Shown here: in pieces, positions 45,661 to 57,949 of the stretch
How positions within the stretch are numbered: the first letter of the stretch is position 1
Layout of the letters: each line of letters opens with the position of its first letter
Assembly (NCBI GenBank): GCA_036583965.1
Contig: JAZBQD010000022.1
Location: 248,001-312,000, forward strand
Direction of reading: 5' to 3'
DNA from: Prunella strophiata
Lineage: Eukaryota; Chordata; Aves; Passeriformes; Prunellidae
DNA length: 64,000 nucleotides
The notes under the pieces: model-generated
Databases searched by the model: none
What the model was told of the DNA's origin: nothing
What the model saw: the letters and a program-made list of their open reading frames with translations, nothing else
Position numbers and translations under genes: made by a program

Positions 45661-48569
45661 ATAAATACAGTCTTCTGGAGAGCACTGACTACACTGGCTA
45701 AAGATGGAATCAATTCTAAAAGTCACTGTTTCAGTTAACAGTGTAATGAAACTCATCTCCACAGATGTATTCTTTCTATTGGGAATGTAAACTCCTTATT
45801 CCCCATTATGGTCTATTTATTTTATTATTTAGGAAAAGCATGAGAAATTGTTGTTGTAAGCAAATCAAGCTCCAAGCGAAAGGAATTATTTTTCATACTA
45901 TGAAATATTCTGTGAGTTAAGAAAAATTTGCATCAGAATTCCTGAGAAATAAATAATAATTAAAAAAAAAATAAAGGAGCTGGAGTGGAAATAATAGCAC
46001 AAGGAATGGACAGATTAAAAAATGTTTTTCAGTTTTACATTATAATAGCTGCAAAGCAAACAGAGCTCCACTTCTAATTGCATTTTGGTCTTATAAGCAC
46101 AATCTTCCCCACCAGAGACAGAGAAGTGAATATGGGAGAACAAAATCTACCCTGCAATTCAGTCAACGAGTCATGTTTGTTACTCTTTGGCTTTCCCACT
46201 TGACCTAAGCCCACTATTTAACACCTAAACAAGTTCAAAGGTACATGTGCAATGTTAATACCTATGCTGCAATTAATCACCTGCCCAGCCCTGCTTCTGC
46301 CAGTGATGAACCTGCAGGAGGATCCATGGCCACTGCATTGAGCCCTCAAATGCAGAAGGACCTTTCACAGCTTCTCTTATTTTCCTTTTATGATTGCTTT
46401 TATATTCTCTCTTAAAAACTTTTAAGAAATCTCAGTTATGAAAATAAAATGACCATTTAAAAGACAAATGTCTCCTGAATTAGTAGTCCGGATGTACACT
46501 GCATGGTTTACATTCATAAAAAAAGACAATATATTAGACAAGTTCTCAAGATGCTGTAGCTAAAGCTAAAATAAATCCTCTGTTTTAACTGAAGTCCTGA
46601 ACAGGCCTAAAATTTTCTTAAATACTGATCCAGTCTTTCCATTTTAAACTCACACGAGTCCTCAGTCTAGCAATAAAAACCTTAGTCGAAAAAGGACAAA
46701 ATCCTAACCCTTTATTTATAATCTGTGGATTCATCCCTATCCACAGCAAGCTCCAGCTGAATATGATCACAAGAGCTCCAAGCCCTTCTGACAGGAATCC
46801 CAGCCAGCCAGCCCAGTGGCAAGGCAAGGCCAGGTTTGACCATGAAGTCTGCTGGGGGAAAGGTGACAAAGCCAGGGTGGAAAGCAGTGCCCAGAAAGGA
46901 GAGCAGCAGCAGGAAATGCCCTGAGTGCTCAGCTGAGCCTGATTCTTCCATGGGAGCCACGGCTCAGACAAACTGCCTGGTGTGGGGGGAAGGTGCTCCC
47001 CCAGCACCGAGCCCTGGGCACAGCAGCCCAGCCTGTGTGGGCTGGGCCAGCTCCTTCCGTGGGGCAGGGAGCAGGAGAAGCTCCAGGTCCTTCACCTGGA
47101 TTCACAGCTTCTGCTGCACGTCCCAGGGATGGCTTGGCCTCACTCAGTAAGGACCTTTTGCTGTGTGGATGAAATGATTCCCCAGAGAAGGATTTTGAGT
47201 GCAGCAGCTGCAGTTCCCCAAGCCTCAGGCAAGGTGACTGAAAAAAGGGCCAAACCCAAAGTGCAGCCCCACACACGGTGGGCTGTGCTGTACCTGCAGT
47301 GAGTGCTTTGGGGGGACAAGCTGTCAGGTCTTCCTGCTTTGCAGGGATCACAGGATGCTCAAGGAGAAAGCTGAGGCAAAGAGCTTCCAATTCACTACAG
47401 CATAACTTTTCTACAGCAGTACAGATTTGGACTCGGAAGCCCTAAAGCATACCAAGGTGGTCTGAATCCCTGTGTTTGTGTGGTGACACTGAGAGCATGG
47501 GGCAGCTCAGAGGACACAAACTCCCTCCTTGACCCAGGCAGCCAGAGTGCACCAGTCCCAGAACTGCTGACTGACCTCTGCTTTCCCAGGAACAAGCAGA
47601 ATTTGACGTGACCTATTACAAGTGAAATAATCAGAAGTCTTCTGGTATTTTTACCTGCCAAAGTTACTATATAACTGTTATTTCTTGTTTTGATCATAAT
47701 TTGAGAATCTCTTCAGTGCTCATGGGGCTCAGATCACTGCCTTTTTCAAGGATGTTGTGCCAAGCCACAAACCAGCTTTGTGCAGTCAAACAACACAATG
47801 AGACACTTAAAAACCCCTAATGATTGCAAAGAGAGAGCTGAACAAGAGCCATCCAGTGCCCTGCTTACATTTAACGCTGCTAAGAAAATGCTACATCGTG
47901 ATTAGCACGTTACCAAGAGGAGCAGGATTTTATTGTTTTGTACTGTAGCACCCATGCTCCCAGGTATTGTCTGCCCAGCTCACCTTGTTCCAGGGCACTG
48001 CAAACAGGTATTGTTTGGGAAGAGGAGCACTTGCTTGCCAAGCAGACTAGTAAAATGATGGATTTATAGAGCTCTGTCTTTCATGTAATGAGGTTAAGTG
48101 ACCAATTCCAACTAAGCCTGTTTCTCAGGCAATACCAGTTTTAAGAGCTCATTTTTAAAGCCAGACAACTCTACTTTGTGTATTTACTTATTTATTTATG
48201 CATTTCCGAAGATCACCACAATATTTACTCTGTTATTAAACTCTGTGTCAGGCACTAATGGCCTGTAATTATCTTTGAAATTGGATTTGATGTTGCAAAG
48301 TTACATAGCACAGACAAGTGTCCTAGTGATGTCAGAATTTCATCATGAGAAACTGTTCTGATGCTGCAATTTACTTAGAAAACACACCTGCCATGCAGAG
48401 CACATGAAAACAGATCAACAATGAGCCTGACTTAAAAACTAAACCAGAGCCCAAATATCCCAAATCTGTATCTCAATCCACTTCAAAATGGCTGGAAAAA
48501 AGAGTTACCCATGCTCATATTCTGCTACTTGTACTTCCCTGCATAAGCCTATGTGAACATATTACTACT
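45661..48569. other. Intron 2, no gene
   Basis: AT-rich at 45660-46700, then GC-richer at 46780-47400, then mixed. Open frames in the GC-richer part lack domains. No transposon recognised. Confidence 0.45.
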
Positions 48570-49160
48570 TTTTCTTATTTAACAAAATGGTTCACGACAT
48601 AATTCCACAAAATTAGCATAAAAACAAATGTTTGTGAGTGGTATTTTCTTTGTTCCCTTGAGCCTGACTGAACTAGCATATTATATGTCATTCTTCCTTG
48701 TGAACAAATGGCTGAGAGCTATCGCCTCCAATTCCCCATTAAAGCCCTCGCCCTCACTCATTCTGTCTGCAGAGAGACCAGAACCCCCCCAGCAGCAGAA
48801 CCCGCTGCCATTAATTCAGTTACCCAGGGAATTTCACACCTTTGCCAGGCCCTTTACGGTTCTCATTTTAGTACAACCTAATCTCCAATGGATGCGGAAA
48901 GCTGTGAAGAAGGGCAGCTCAAGCTGAAGGCAGCAATTAAATGATAATTAGGGCTTTACTTCATCTTGTGATTGATAGAGGTTCACTGGACCCAAACTGC
49001 ATCTTGTCATGTGCTAATAGGCCTGGCAAGATACTCCACTGCATCTGAAGGATTTTGCCTTATCTCAAGAGAGATAATCTACTCAACAAGTAATCTCCTG
49101 CCTGTGGTAAAGTGCCACTGTGTATTTACCAGGCCAGTATTCTTCATGGTTCAGCTCTGA
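48570..49160. promoter_or_regulatory. Candidate conserved regulatory element
   Basis: Unique sequence with TTAATTCAG, AATTAGCATAAAAAC, AAATGATAATTAGGG and CCATTAAAG motifs plus isolated CpGs (CTATCGCCTCC, TTTACGGTTC, GATGCGGAAAG). It is a good candidate enhancer by appearance only. Confidence 0.33.
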
Positions 49161-49479
49161 ACAAGCCCTAGGACTTCCTTAGGAGCAAGGAAGCCAAGGC
49201 TTTCCTTTCCTGTTTTCAGGCTTCTGGGTACCCATTGCTTGGGATCTCCCAGTACAGCTGCTTTGTCTCTCTTAAGCACATCTCTCACCAGCACAGACCC
49301 TCACAGGAGCCACCACCTTGGAATCTCAGCCATGGAAAACTATTGAACCATTTTTAGTCTATTTACTGCTCCTGAGGAAGTAAACTGTCCTGCAGCCCTG
49401 AGCTGGGTGCATGGCGAGTGGGAGGCAGGAGCTGATGCCCGAGCTGATGCAGTCCAGGGCTGCATCTCCCATACTCCTC

Positions 49480-49690
49480 TGTGTCTTTTGGGCCTTTGTC
49501 AGCCCAATTACTTATTATAAACAATACAGTTTATCTTTATCAGAATCATTATCTAAATTGGCTACATGACACATGCTGTTCTCCTAACTGCACTCCCGGG
49601 AAAATGTGCTATAAAATCTGTGATTTTGTACTTTGTAATTATCCCTCTATGGGCTATAAAGCATTACTCTGGTGTTTAAAATAGGTATAG
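49480..49690. promoter_or_regulatory. Candidate conserved regulatory element
   Basis: A compact unique block with CCCAATTACTTATTATAAAC, TTATCTTTATCAG and TTTGTAATTATCC. Motifs are of homeodomain and GATA type. Inferred from appearance. Confidence 0.27.
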
Positions 49691-52194
49691 CTAGCATTTT
49701 CCACTCCTCAGAGTGGAACATTTATTCTACCTCAGAAAATAAAATGCAGCACAATATTGGAGCAATCAAGCAGAGGATTACTGCAGCCATGTCCTGACTG
49801 CTGAGCTGACTCCACACACAAAGGAGTTTCTCATGACGTGCTCCATTTTTACTATGGAGTTTCTTTTTCTCTGAGCAAGACAAAGATGACCTAAGATAGT
49901 GTGAAGTGAAACATGGCCTTAGCTGGCATTTTAGTCTGGAAATGATGAGGTGTCAACAATAACAGGTTAACAGGATCATACTCCCAGTGCCATTAATTTT
50001 CTCTTTTCTGTATCCTCCACATTTCCTGTTGTAAAAATGCTGGCCAATTCTTCCCTGATGCTGACTTTTGTTTTCCTTACTGTTTTGAGAAATTCCTCCT
50101 TCCTCAGGATTTCTAAATCTATTTCACACAGTGCCAAGCCAGCAGCTCTCCCCATGATTAAAACAAAACACTTTAGTTCTAAAGAGCAAAGACCTCACCT
50201 CCCATCTTGCACAACATGAGGTGTCCCTGGCCTCCCTTTTTAGCTGATTCTGCTTGCTTGATGCACTTTCAGAAGTTCAGTAACTAGCAGTGGAGGGGTC
50301 ATGTTTGCCCTCAAGTTGCTGCTTTTCATGCTTGACATGTTTTTCTACTGTCCAGTCCCTTAGCTGCAACAGGGTCAAGAGGATGGAGGGAAGGGTGGGG
50401 GTTACAGAAAGGGTATTGTATTACACAAACCCCAAAAGGTTTCGGTTACAGAACGTATATTGTCCATGTCTGTTGGGCTTGTGAAGAAGTATCAAGTTCA
50501 CCACATTCTCATTTAGGGACTTTGATCCTTTCAGTTAAAAAGAAGCTGCTGAGAATTACTCTGCAGAGCAAAGAAATGAATCAGTTGTACTCTCTCGCCC
50601 AGCACTGAGGAATGCCAATATTTCTGTTAGCCAGCCCAATCCTAGGGAGATTTACCCAGCTGCAGAGAGGCTGGAAGGGGCTTAAGTCTATCAACACAAC
50701 CACAGGCTCCCCCTGCTTTCAGAAGGGCTCAAGCACCTCTTATGCTGCCTGACTTTCAGTGATGTGGAGCCCTTTACATGTCTCTGGGTTTGAGTATTTT
50801 TATGCTCCTTCTGCAGCTAAAGCAGCCATGGGAACAGCAGCCACGACTCATGTCTCCTCTTCCCATCTCCCCTTCTCTAGGTTATCCATGATTACAAAGG
50901 TATTCCTGGCCAGGTAATTTATTGATCAGATAAAAATAAATCTGGAATCACCGCTGCAATTGTTTCTGCTGCTCTTTCCCATTGCCCTAAGAAAGGCTGA
51001 CATGTCTCAAAGACCTTTCATTCTCCCAGAAAGTATGAAATTCTAAAATTATCTTTTCCCATAGGAGTCCCTGTATTTTTTGCCTGGAACATATTTTTAC
51101 ATATACTGACAATGTTTGGGGTTTTTTTTTTCCCTTGCATTTACATCGGTAATCTTTGTTAATCTGATTTTTATGGCCTGGCAAGCTGTGATGTCCATGC
51201 TGGCATCGCTGAATCAGGGAGACCTTATTTGTATATCTGGTTTTTGTCTGCATGTACTAAAATAAGGGAGCCTCAGAGCCATCAGGTGTTTCAGGGTCCA
51301 TGCCTGAGAATTATCCTGAAGGCAGAACCTACCAATGGCCTAGATAGGGACTCAGAAATTGCCATAATACAGAGCACGGGAGTGTTAGAAACTGGCTTTC
51401 CTTTTGCTGTGAAACTGTCTGTTTCCTCTGGGCTCCCCCTGCCCAGGACACAGGTCTGAGCTTTGCTGGGGAGCTGCATGTGCCAGTGCAGTGCTTGGAC
51501 TGAGTTTTAGAGATACCTTTCAGTATTCCAGGATCCCAGGGAGCAGCCACATGGAGATCAATTCTGTGTGAAGTGATGCTCCCGTGAATGGGGTCAGAAA
51601 GGACCCAGAAAGGCATCATGAGGCGTTAGCTGATTTTTCAAGGGGCTCTGTTTTGTTGCATTAGCAATTTTCTACAGCATTAAGCAGTTTCATGGTACAT
51701 TGTACTGCGCTGCCTGAGATAGGACAGAGACTATTTTCAGCCCAGAGAGGTGACAGATTTTAGACATCAAACATCTTCATTAATCACTACCTGGGCCTGT
51801 CTAACCTGTTCTCTCACCCTGCTCCTTTCCTTCATCCTTTCCCTTCTTTCTTCCTTCCAACATTTTCTCTTTAAACATTCTTCATCTTCTTTTTCTCAGG
51901 GAAATTATCCAGAGATACTAACAACAAATAGAATAGCTTAGACAATTGTACGGTCAAGAGCTTCCCTTTTATATGATAAATATATGCATTTCAATCACTA
52001 TTTCCAGTTAAATTTAGATTTCCATTTGTCTCCTGAGTCCTGTCACTGGTCACGAGAGCAAAGACATTTGTACCTGCCCCCCTGCTTCCCCTCGAGAATG
52101 CTAAAGCCCACAACAAGGTCTGACGTCACTCTCCTCCTCTCCAAACAAAGTGCCCTCCTCTGCTCCTCAGAAGACTTCCCCTCTCTGATTTGCT
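49691..52194. other. Intron 2, no gene
   Basis: Mixed sequence, with a CT-rich section at about 51800-51900. No exon recognised. Confidence 0.45.
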
Positions 52195-52690
52195 GAGATG
52201 TGTCTGCAAGGCCTCTCTGCCCTCAAGGCAGTTGGCTGCTTCTCCCAATTTAGTGTCATCGGCAAACTCAGCATCGTTTTGAGTCCTGTGTCCAGGTCAT
52301 TAATGAAGATGTTGAAGAGGCAAGGATGGAGCCCCCAGAACCCCTCTAGTGACCGTGCCAGCCAGATGCCACCCCAGCCACTGTAACTCTTTGTACTTCA
52401 TCCATGAGCCAGCTGCTCCTCCATCACATCATGTGGCTATCCAGCTGTGAGATGGACTGTTTGTCCAGAAGGATAACATGAGAGTATCAAAAGCTTTGCT
52501 AAAGTCCCAACAGATTATGTCTGCTGGCTTCCCTTGGTCATCAAGGTGGACTATCCTGTCATAGAAGAAAATCAAGTTTGACAAGCAGGACTTTCCCCTC
52601 ATGAAGCTGTGCTAGCTGTGATTGATGACTGCATTGTACTCCATGTGTTTTTTAATACCTTCCATAATAATCTTTGCCATTATTTTACCA
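52195..52690 (-). mobile_element. CR1-type LINE fragment, reverse transcriptase region, decayed
   Basis: Read on the minus strand, scattered reverse-transcriptase motifs of a CR1 non-LTR retrotransposon appear in the right order: GKIM-KIIMEGIKKHME near 52690-52640, DFSKAFDTL at 52508-52482, FNIFINDLDTG near 52315-52280, and DDTKLG at 52260-52243. They fall in different frames with intervening stops, so the copy is dead. It is truncated at both ends, lacking the CR1 3' end with its short tail repeat. CR1 is the dominant LINE of birds and other sauropsids (established knowledge), which supports the species call. It is the only clear transposon in the window. Confidence 0.9.
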
Positions 52691-54159
52691 ATAAATGCTA
52701 CATCTCTTGCTGCCTTTTAGAAAGCAACTTGAATGAATAGAAATCACCAAACCTAAACTTCCCTCACAGAGCAGTAGAAGGTTACCTTTTCTGTTAATCT
52801 ACAAAAATTTTCATAAATTGTCAAAGGACATAACAGGCAGCCCTGCCTTTTCAGCCAGATAAAATCTGAATAAAAGAACACATTAAAAATCATAGAAAAG
52901 CATATATGAGAAGGAAGAGCTGTTGGCTGGAAAGGGACACAGATAAAAAATCCCTGGAAATGTCATCATGCCCTGTTTGTAGATACAGCTGTACCCCTAT
53001 CTCTAAATTACAAGTGATAATGAGGTGTAAAGATTTTATCAGATACCTGGCCGGCTCAAAAGACCTTTAAGTGTTGGCTGGTGTAGTCTCATATTAGGTG
53101 GTAGGAATTCTGTTTTCTTTTCTAAGTGGAACATCAGATTACACAGGTCTTATTTCACTGCTGATTGCAGCCATCCACTTAACATCTTGACAGATATTCA
53201 AGAATGGAGCAAAGCTGGTGGTGCTGCTGAGTGAGGTGCACATCCATCCATCATCTGCTAGCAGATCAGTTGGAGGGCCAGGCCTCATGTCATTAGCCTG
53301 CAGCACACCACAACTTGGTGGCTTTTTTTTTTTTTTTTTTTTAAACTCCTGCTAACTAGGTTTCTCAATAATTTTGGGAGGGCCTGTTAGCTGTCATTCC
53401 TGTAAACAAAAACATCAGCTGGAACATCCTAGGCCAGAGCTTGAGTAACACAGCGGGGGTTTGATATATTTTCTGGAGATTACACAGTAGTGTGAGGTTT
53501 TAACCCATTTCCAGTGAGGGTTGCCACTGCTCAGTCTGGAGGAACCTCATCCAGACAGCAAACAGGTCAGTCAGCCCAACACTGAAGCATTTTGTGAAAC
53601 ATAGCTGAATGTTCTATATTCATTTGTTACTGCTTTTGGCACCTCATTCACTCTCCTTTGTGACTCCTATTTTTCTGTCATCTTTTCTACTTGATTACAT
53701 TAAAAGAAGAACTCTCTTCAACTTCTTTAATGTTCTTAAATCATAAACCACAAAGCATGTTCTAGTTCTGTCAGTCTCTAAGATGTATTACACAAACTGG
53801 ACTTGTGTTCACCTCTGTTGAAAGACAAAAACAAATTCTTCAGCACTCAAGAAAAAGAATAATTTCTTGTCAACATGCCACTGTGTAGTTTGACTTCACT
53901 GGACACCAGAGGAGAGTGACATTTCTCTCTAACACTGTTCTCTGTGAAATAGTCTCTAACAACAAGGAATGAACACATATGCTACCTGCCCAGGTGAAAT
54001 GGTTATCGCCCTGTCTGCTTTCATCTAACGGTGCAAAAATGTGTTTGCTTCTATTTGGGAAACAGCGAAATTATTAAAAGCCATGGACGAAACCATATAA
54101 AATAGATTTGTATTTTCTTGTCCCAGAATACTTGACATAACAAAGGGCATGTACTCCTT
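52691..54159. other. Intron 2, no gene
   Basis: Unique sequence with a 20-nt T run. No exon recognised; the CR1 fragment could extend a little into this part beyond recognition. Confidence 0.45.
53323..53342. repeat. 20-nt T homopolymer
   Basis: Twenty uninterrupted T on the plus strand. No retroelement body is recognised next to it. Confidence 0.95.
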
Positions 54160-55262
54160 AATGTAAATAGATCACACTTGCACAACACTATTCTAAATAA
54201 ATCTGGGGCTAATGTAGTTTATGAGATACACTGAGGAGGTTAAATTGTTTCTGAGTAGGTGGTTAATTAAAGGATTTATTTTGCAGTTGCAGAGGACCCA
54301 TAACTCATGGGTTACTGCACAATAAAAGTGTTGTAGATGTGTAAAATAACACCATGATTAACTCCCCCAAGCCACTCAGCCCCACAGAGTTTTGTGTGCC
54401 CCTTCATTCTGCCAATGGCCCCAACCCAAAACTCAACCACACTGTGGCTTGGGGTTGGATTGTTGGTGGTGGTGGGCTTGGGTTTTGTTTTGGTTTTTTT
54501 AGTGAAATAGATGCATCCCCTTGAGTGGTTGGCTCAGGACTTCTGTGAGCTACAAAAGGGGAAAAAATATATGTGGAGGATTAATTATCAGTCACAAGTG
54601 GTCTGGAACAGAAGAGAGAAACAGCCAGGAAAGACTTTTTAATAGAATAACTCTCATTCTGTTTCCCTCTCAAAAGGTTCCTGAGGAGTTGTGAGCTGTA
54701 ATGGTGAAGCCTCCATCATGCAACACACTGCACTTGTGTTTTGCTTGGTAAGGTCAAGCATCTGTTTTACCATTTCCTCAAAGTAATCTTAATATTGAAC
54801 AGAAAGTGACAAAGAGGAAGCATGAAAAAATACAACATGGTTTTTTCCTTTTAGTTAAAACTCTGTTCGTTTTGGTCCATATTAAAAAAAATTACTTTCC
54901 TATATATTTAGCCCTCTAAAATCCATGCCATTCGGCTACCAGCATTAATGATGTTAGGATGAATTATACAGAGAAATCAAATTTTCCGTAGCATTTGAAC
55001 GCCATTAAAATGCCAAACAATAAACTACCAGACTGCAAATTAGATCACTGGAAATATCAAACACATTGCGGTATAAAATCCATAATTGCATTTAGCGCTT
55101 TGGCTCCCAGGGGACAGGCTGCTAAAGATCATCACCGTGCCACATATGAGAAGCTATTGACAGAACGATAAAAATCGACAGGCTAACCAAATAAACACTG
55201 CAGGCTTCATTAAATATTCAGCAACTGAAATTTGACTATCATGTGCCTTTTTTCCCACTAGA
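54160..55262. promoter_or_regulatory. Candidate conserved regulatory cluster
   Basis: A long unique AT-rich stretch. It contains TTAATTAA (54263-54270), GCATTAATGATG, CAAATTAGATC, CATAATTGCATTTAGCGC and CpG-bearing pieces (CCATTCGGC, TTTTCCGTAG, TTGAACGCC, GCGGTATAAA, AGAACGATAAAAATCGAC). The combination of TAAT motifs with surviving CpGs is the strongest of its kind in this window. Confidence 0.4.
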
Positions 55263-55400
55263 TGTGTCGTGCTGCAGCGCTCAGGATTTCACCGTGACAG
55301 CGACGTGGGCGGCTGTGCCCCGCAGGGCTCGCGGCCGCGCGGCGCAGGGCACGGGCAGCACCAGCAGGTCCTGGCGCCATCAATAAACACACTGCAGCCC
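55263..55400. promoter_or_regulatory. Small CpG cluster inside AT-rich DNA
   Basis: About 110 bp of CpG-rich sequence (TCGCGGCCGCGCGGCGCAGG and neighbours) sits abruptly between AT-rich blocks. It is too short for a standard CpG island but could be an unmethylated core of an enhancer. Confidence 0.35.
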
Positions 55401-55910
55401 AGACAGGGTGATTATTCTCCTGAATACATTATTAGTCTTGGCCCCGGGAATACCTCCAAAGACTTTAATTAGACGAAGCATAATATCTGCAGAAGTTTAA
55501 CACTCCTGCTAGGAGAACAGGGACATTTGGTCCCTAAAGAAGCTGAGCACTAAATGGCCTCCTCTCTAGCCCCTTCTGCAGGTGGGTGCCTCAGCAACTG
55601 CAGGACCTTGCAGACCCCGAGACAGGACCATGCCCAGCTGTTCAGGCTGGCCAGGACTCCAGTGGGCACCTGTGTCTGAGGAGCACATAGCATGTGCCCA
55701 CCCCAGCAGCCTGACCCTGAGGCCAGAAGGCACCCATGGACACAGCTCTGGGATGCTCATCTCTGCCTGGCTCTGACCTGAAGGAGGGTAATCTGTTTTG
55801 TGTAGTACTGTCTTTTACATGGTTAGAGAGACACAAAAGAAATGGATGTCCCTGGCGGAAGACAGGATGCTACTAATTTTAAATTTTACTAACCACTTAT
55901 TTTCTGGTTG

Positions 55911-55933
55911 TTTTTTTTTTTTTTTTTTTTTTT
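55911..55933. repeat. 23-nt T homopolymer
   Basis: Twenty-three uninterrupted T on the plus strand, the longest homopolymer in the window. Confidence 0.95.
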
Positions 55934-57912
55934 GATCACTTACTGGCAGGAAGAGCACTTTTGTGGCTTAAACACCCATTCTTTCTGGTGCCAGTGAAAG
56001 AAATAGAGCTACAGGAGAGTTGGTACAGGCAGAAGTCATGGAGCCATGCCATGTGCTTGTGGAAGAAAGAGGAACCTTAGTAAACCCTGAGTGCCCCAAG
56101 GAGTTCTAGAGCCCAACAGTTCTTGCTGCTTGTGGACCCAGCCTGACAGAAATGGTGAGATACCGGGACCTGGAACAGAGCTTGCGTACTACATTGTTTA
56201 AAATATTTAAAACATACTGTTGTATTTCTTGAAATTACATTGAACATTTCAAATCCTGGAATTAGTTCCCACAACCCTGTCAAGACACATTTTTGCCTGC
56301 TTGCATGCTCATGCATGCAGAGTGGCACACTTACTGCTGCAAGAGAAAAGAAAACAACGAAAAAGGATGCACGTTTCCTCACTCTGTTCCTACAGGCCTT
56401 GAGTCTGAAATTAGAACAAATAAAATGTATAATGCATGCTCTGGAAGCACCCAATAGGGTTATAAGCAGCCATTCCCTCTTCATGGAGAAAAAGTTTATG
56501 TAAATGACTGATGACAGTGTTATTGTGTGAGGAATATCAATGGAGTAATTACAGTTACATAGCTTGCTGCTGCACTGCTGCTCTAAGCCTGTGTTAATTT
56601 TTCACACCACTCCCCTGGGAAGGATCGCAGTGTGCTCCTAAGAGCAGAGCTAATAATCGGAGCTCTGAGCCACTGCCGCTGAAACTAGCCCCAAGGTCTT
56701 TCTGAGCAGACTGCTAAACACTGCCTGTCTCCCCAGAGAGAAGAGAACAGAGATAAAATGATTAAAAACTGCCAAATTGGACTGGCAATCACTTGGCTAT
56801 ACTGTCAGCCCAAGACAAGACAAATCTCAGTTATTTTTCCTTTTGTGAGCTGGAGAACAAGGCCAGCACAAAGCAGCACGACTGCTAGCAGAGCAGCGGG
56901 CTGACCACGTTCCAGGTCCTCACCACTTCTGTGTCAACATCTACAGACTCAAATGGTACATTAGTGATTTTATTTAACACCAGCACAAATCCAGAATCTG
57001 GCAAAACCAAGTTCTATTTAGGCCTACTGGGACACTTACTAGAAGTCAATTCCACTTGTTTGATCCCAGGAATAATTTCAGAACTGAGCAGATCACAGAC
57101 CCAATAAGTACATCTTCCTCCATATGAGCAGTTCTTTGAGGTTGGATACTGATGATAGCATTTGTCCTGAAGTTTTAGACAAATGACATTCCTTCCAGCT
57201 CTACACGGTGAGAGGTAGCACAAGGATTAAGTGACATATGTTAAATGTGTAAATTAAAGTAAACACACTTTCAAGGACTCAGGTGAGGTATCTGCACCTC
57301 AGCTGTGTGAACACTGTGAGACAATCTTAAGCCACAGTTGATGATCAGTAACACAAGGTATCACTTCCTACAGGCTTGGAAGAAATACTCCATACTAAAA
57401 AAGAAAAGTAGCCACAAATAGCCTACAAACTAGAAACCAGCAGCCCATATAAAGCAAGTTTGCAGTCCTGACAAATGGTGCATACACCTTTCTTGGTGAG
57501 GGGACAGGCAAGAGCAACAGCCAGGATGGCTGTGGAGAATCCCATTGACTATATGCGTGGCTGGTCCATAAGCCCTGTGCAAGCTAAATTTCCTGTGCAA
57601 AACCTGTCAAAATCGGTCCACATAGCTTCATCTCTGTAAAGGGGCAAAAGCGTGGTGGCTAGGGACCTCTTCTATGGCCCATCACAGTATTTTTAACTTG
57701 ACTTTACTGCATGAAATCATAAGTGCAGGTGTCAGCATTTGTGTAACCACCGAGCCAGATCCTTTTCCAGAGTCCAATTGTCAAGTGGCTCGTGCATATT
57801 AATGACAAAAGTTACACCAGTCTGAACCTGGGGCTCCCCAACCCCCTCCTGTCTATCCACAGAGAGGGGAACGATACAGGGCTGTTCTCCTATACCCCAC
57901 AAATTTCTCAAA

Positions 57913-57949
57913 CATTTGTTTGTGATTAAACCATTTGTTTGTTATTAAA
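57913..57949. repeat. 18-bp tandem duplication
   Basis: CATTTGTTTGTGATTAAA is followed by a copy with one mismatch, period 19. Confidence 0.9.

Noticed and set aside
53323..55933. Poly(T) runs at 53323 and 55911 as tails of retroposed genes or SINEs
   Set aside because: No SINE body, gene copy or target-site duplication could be recognised beside either run.
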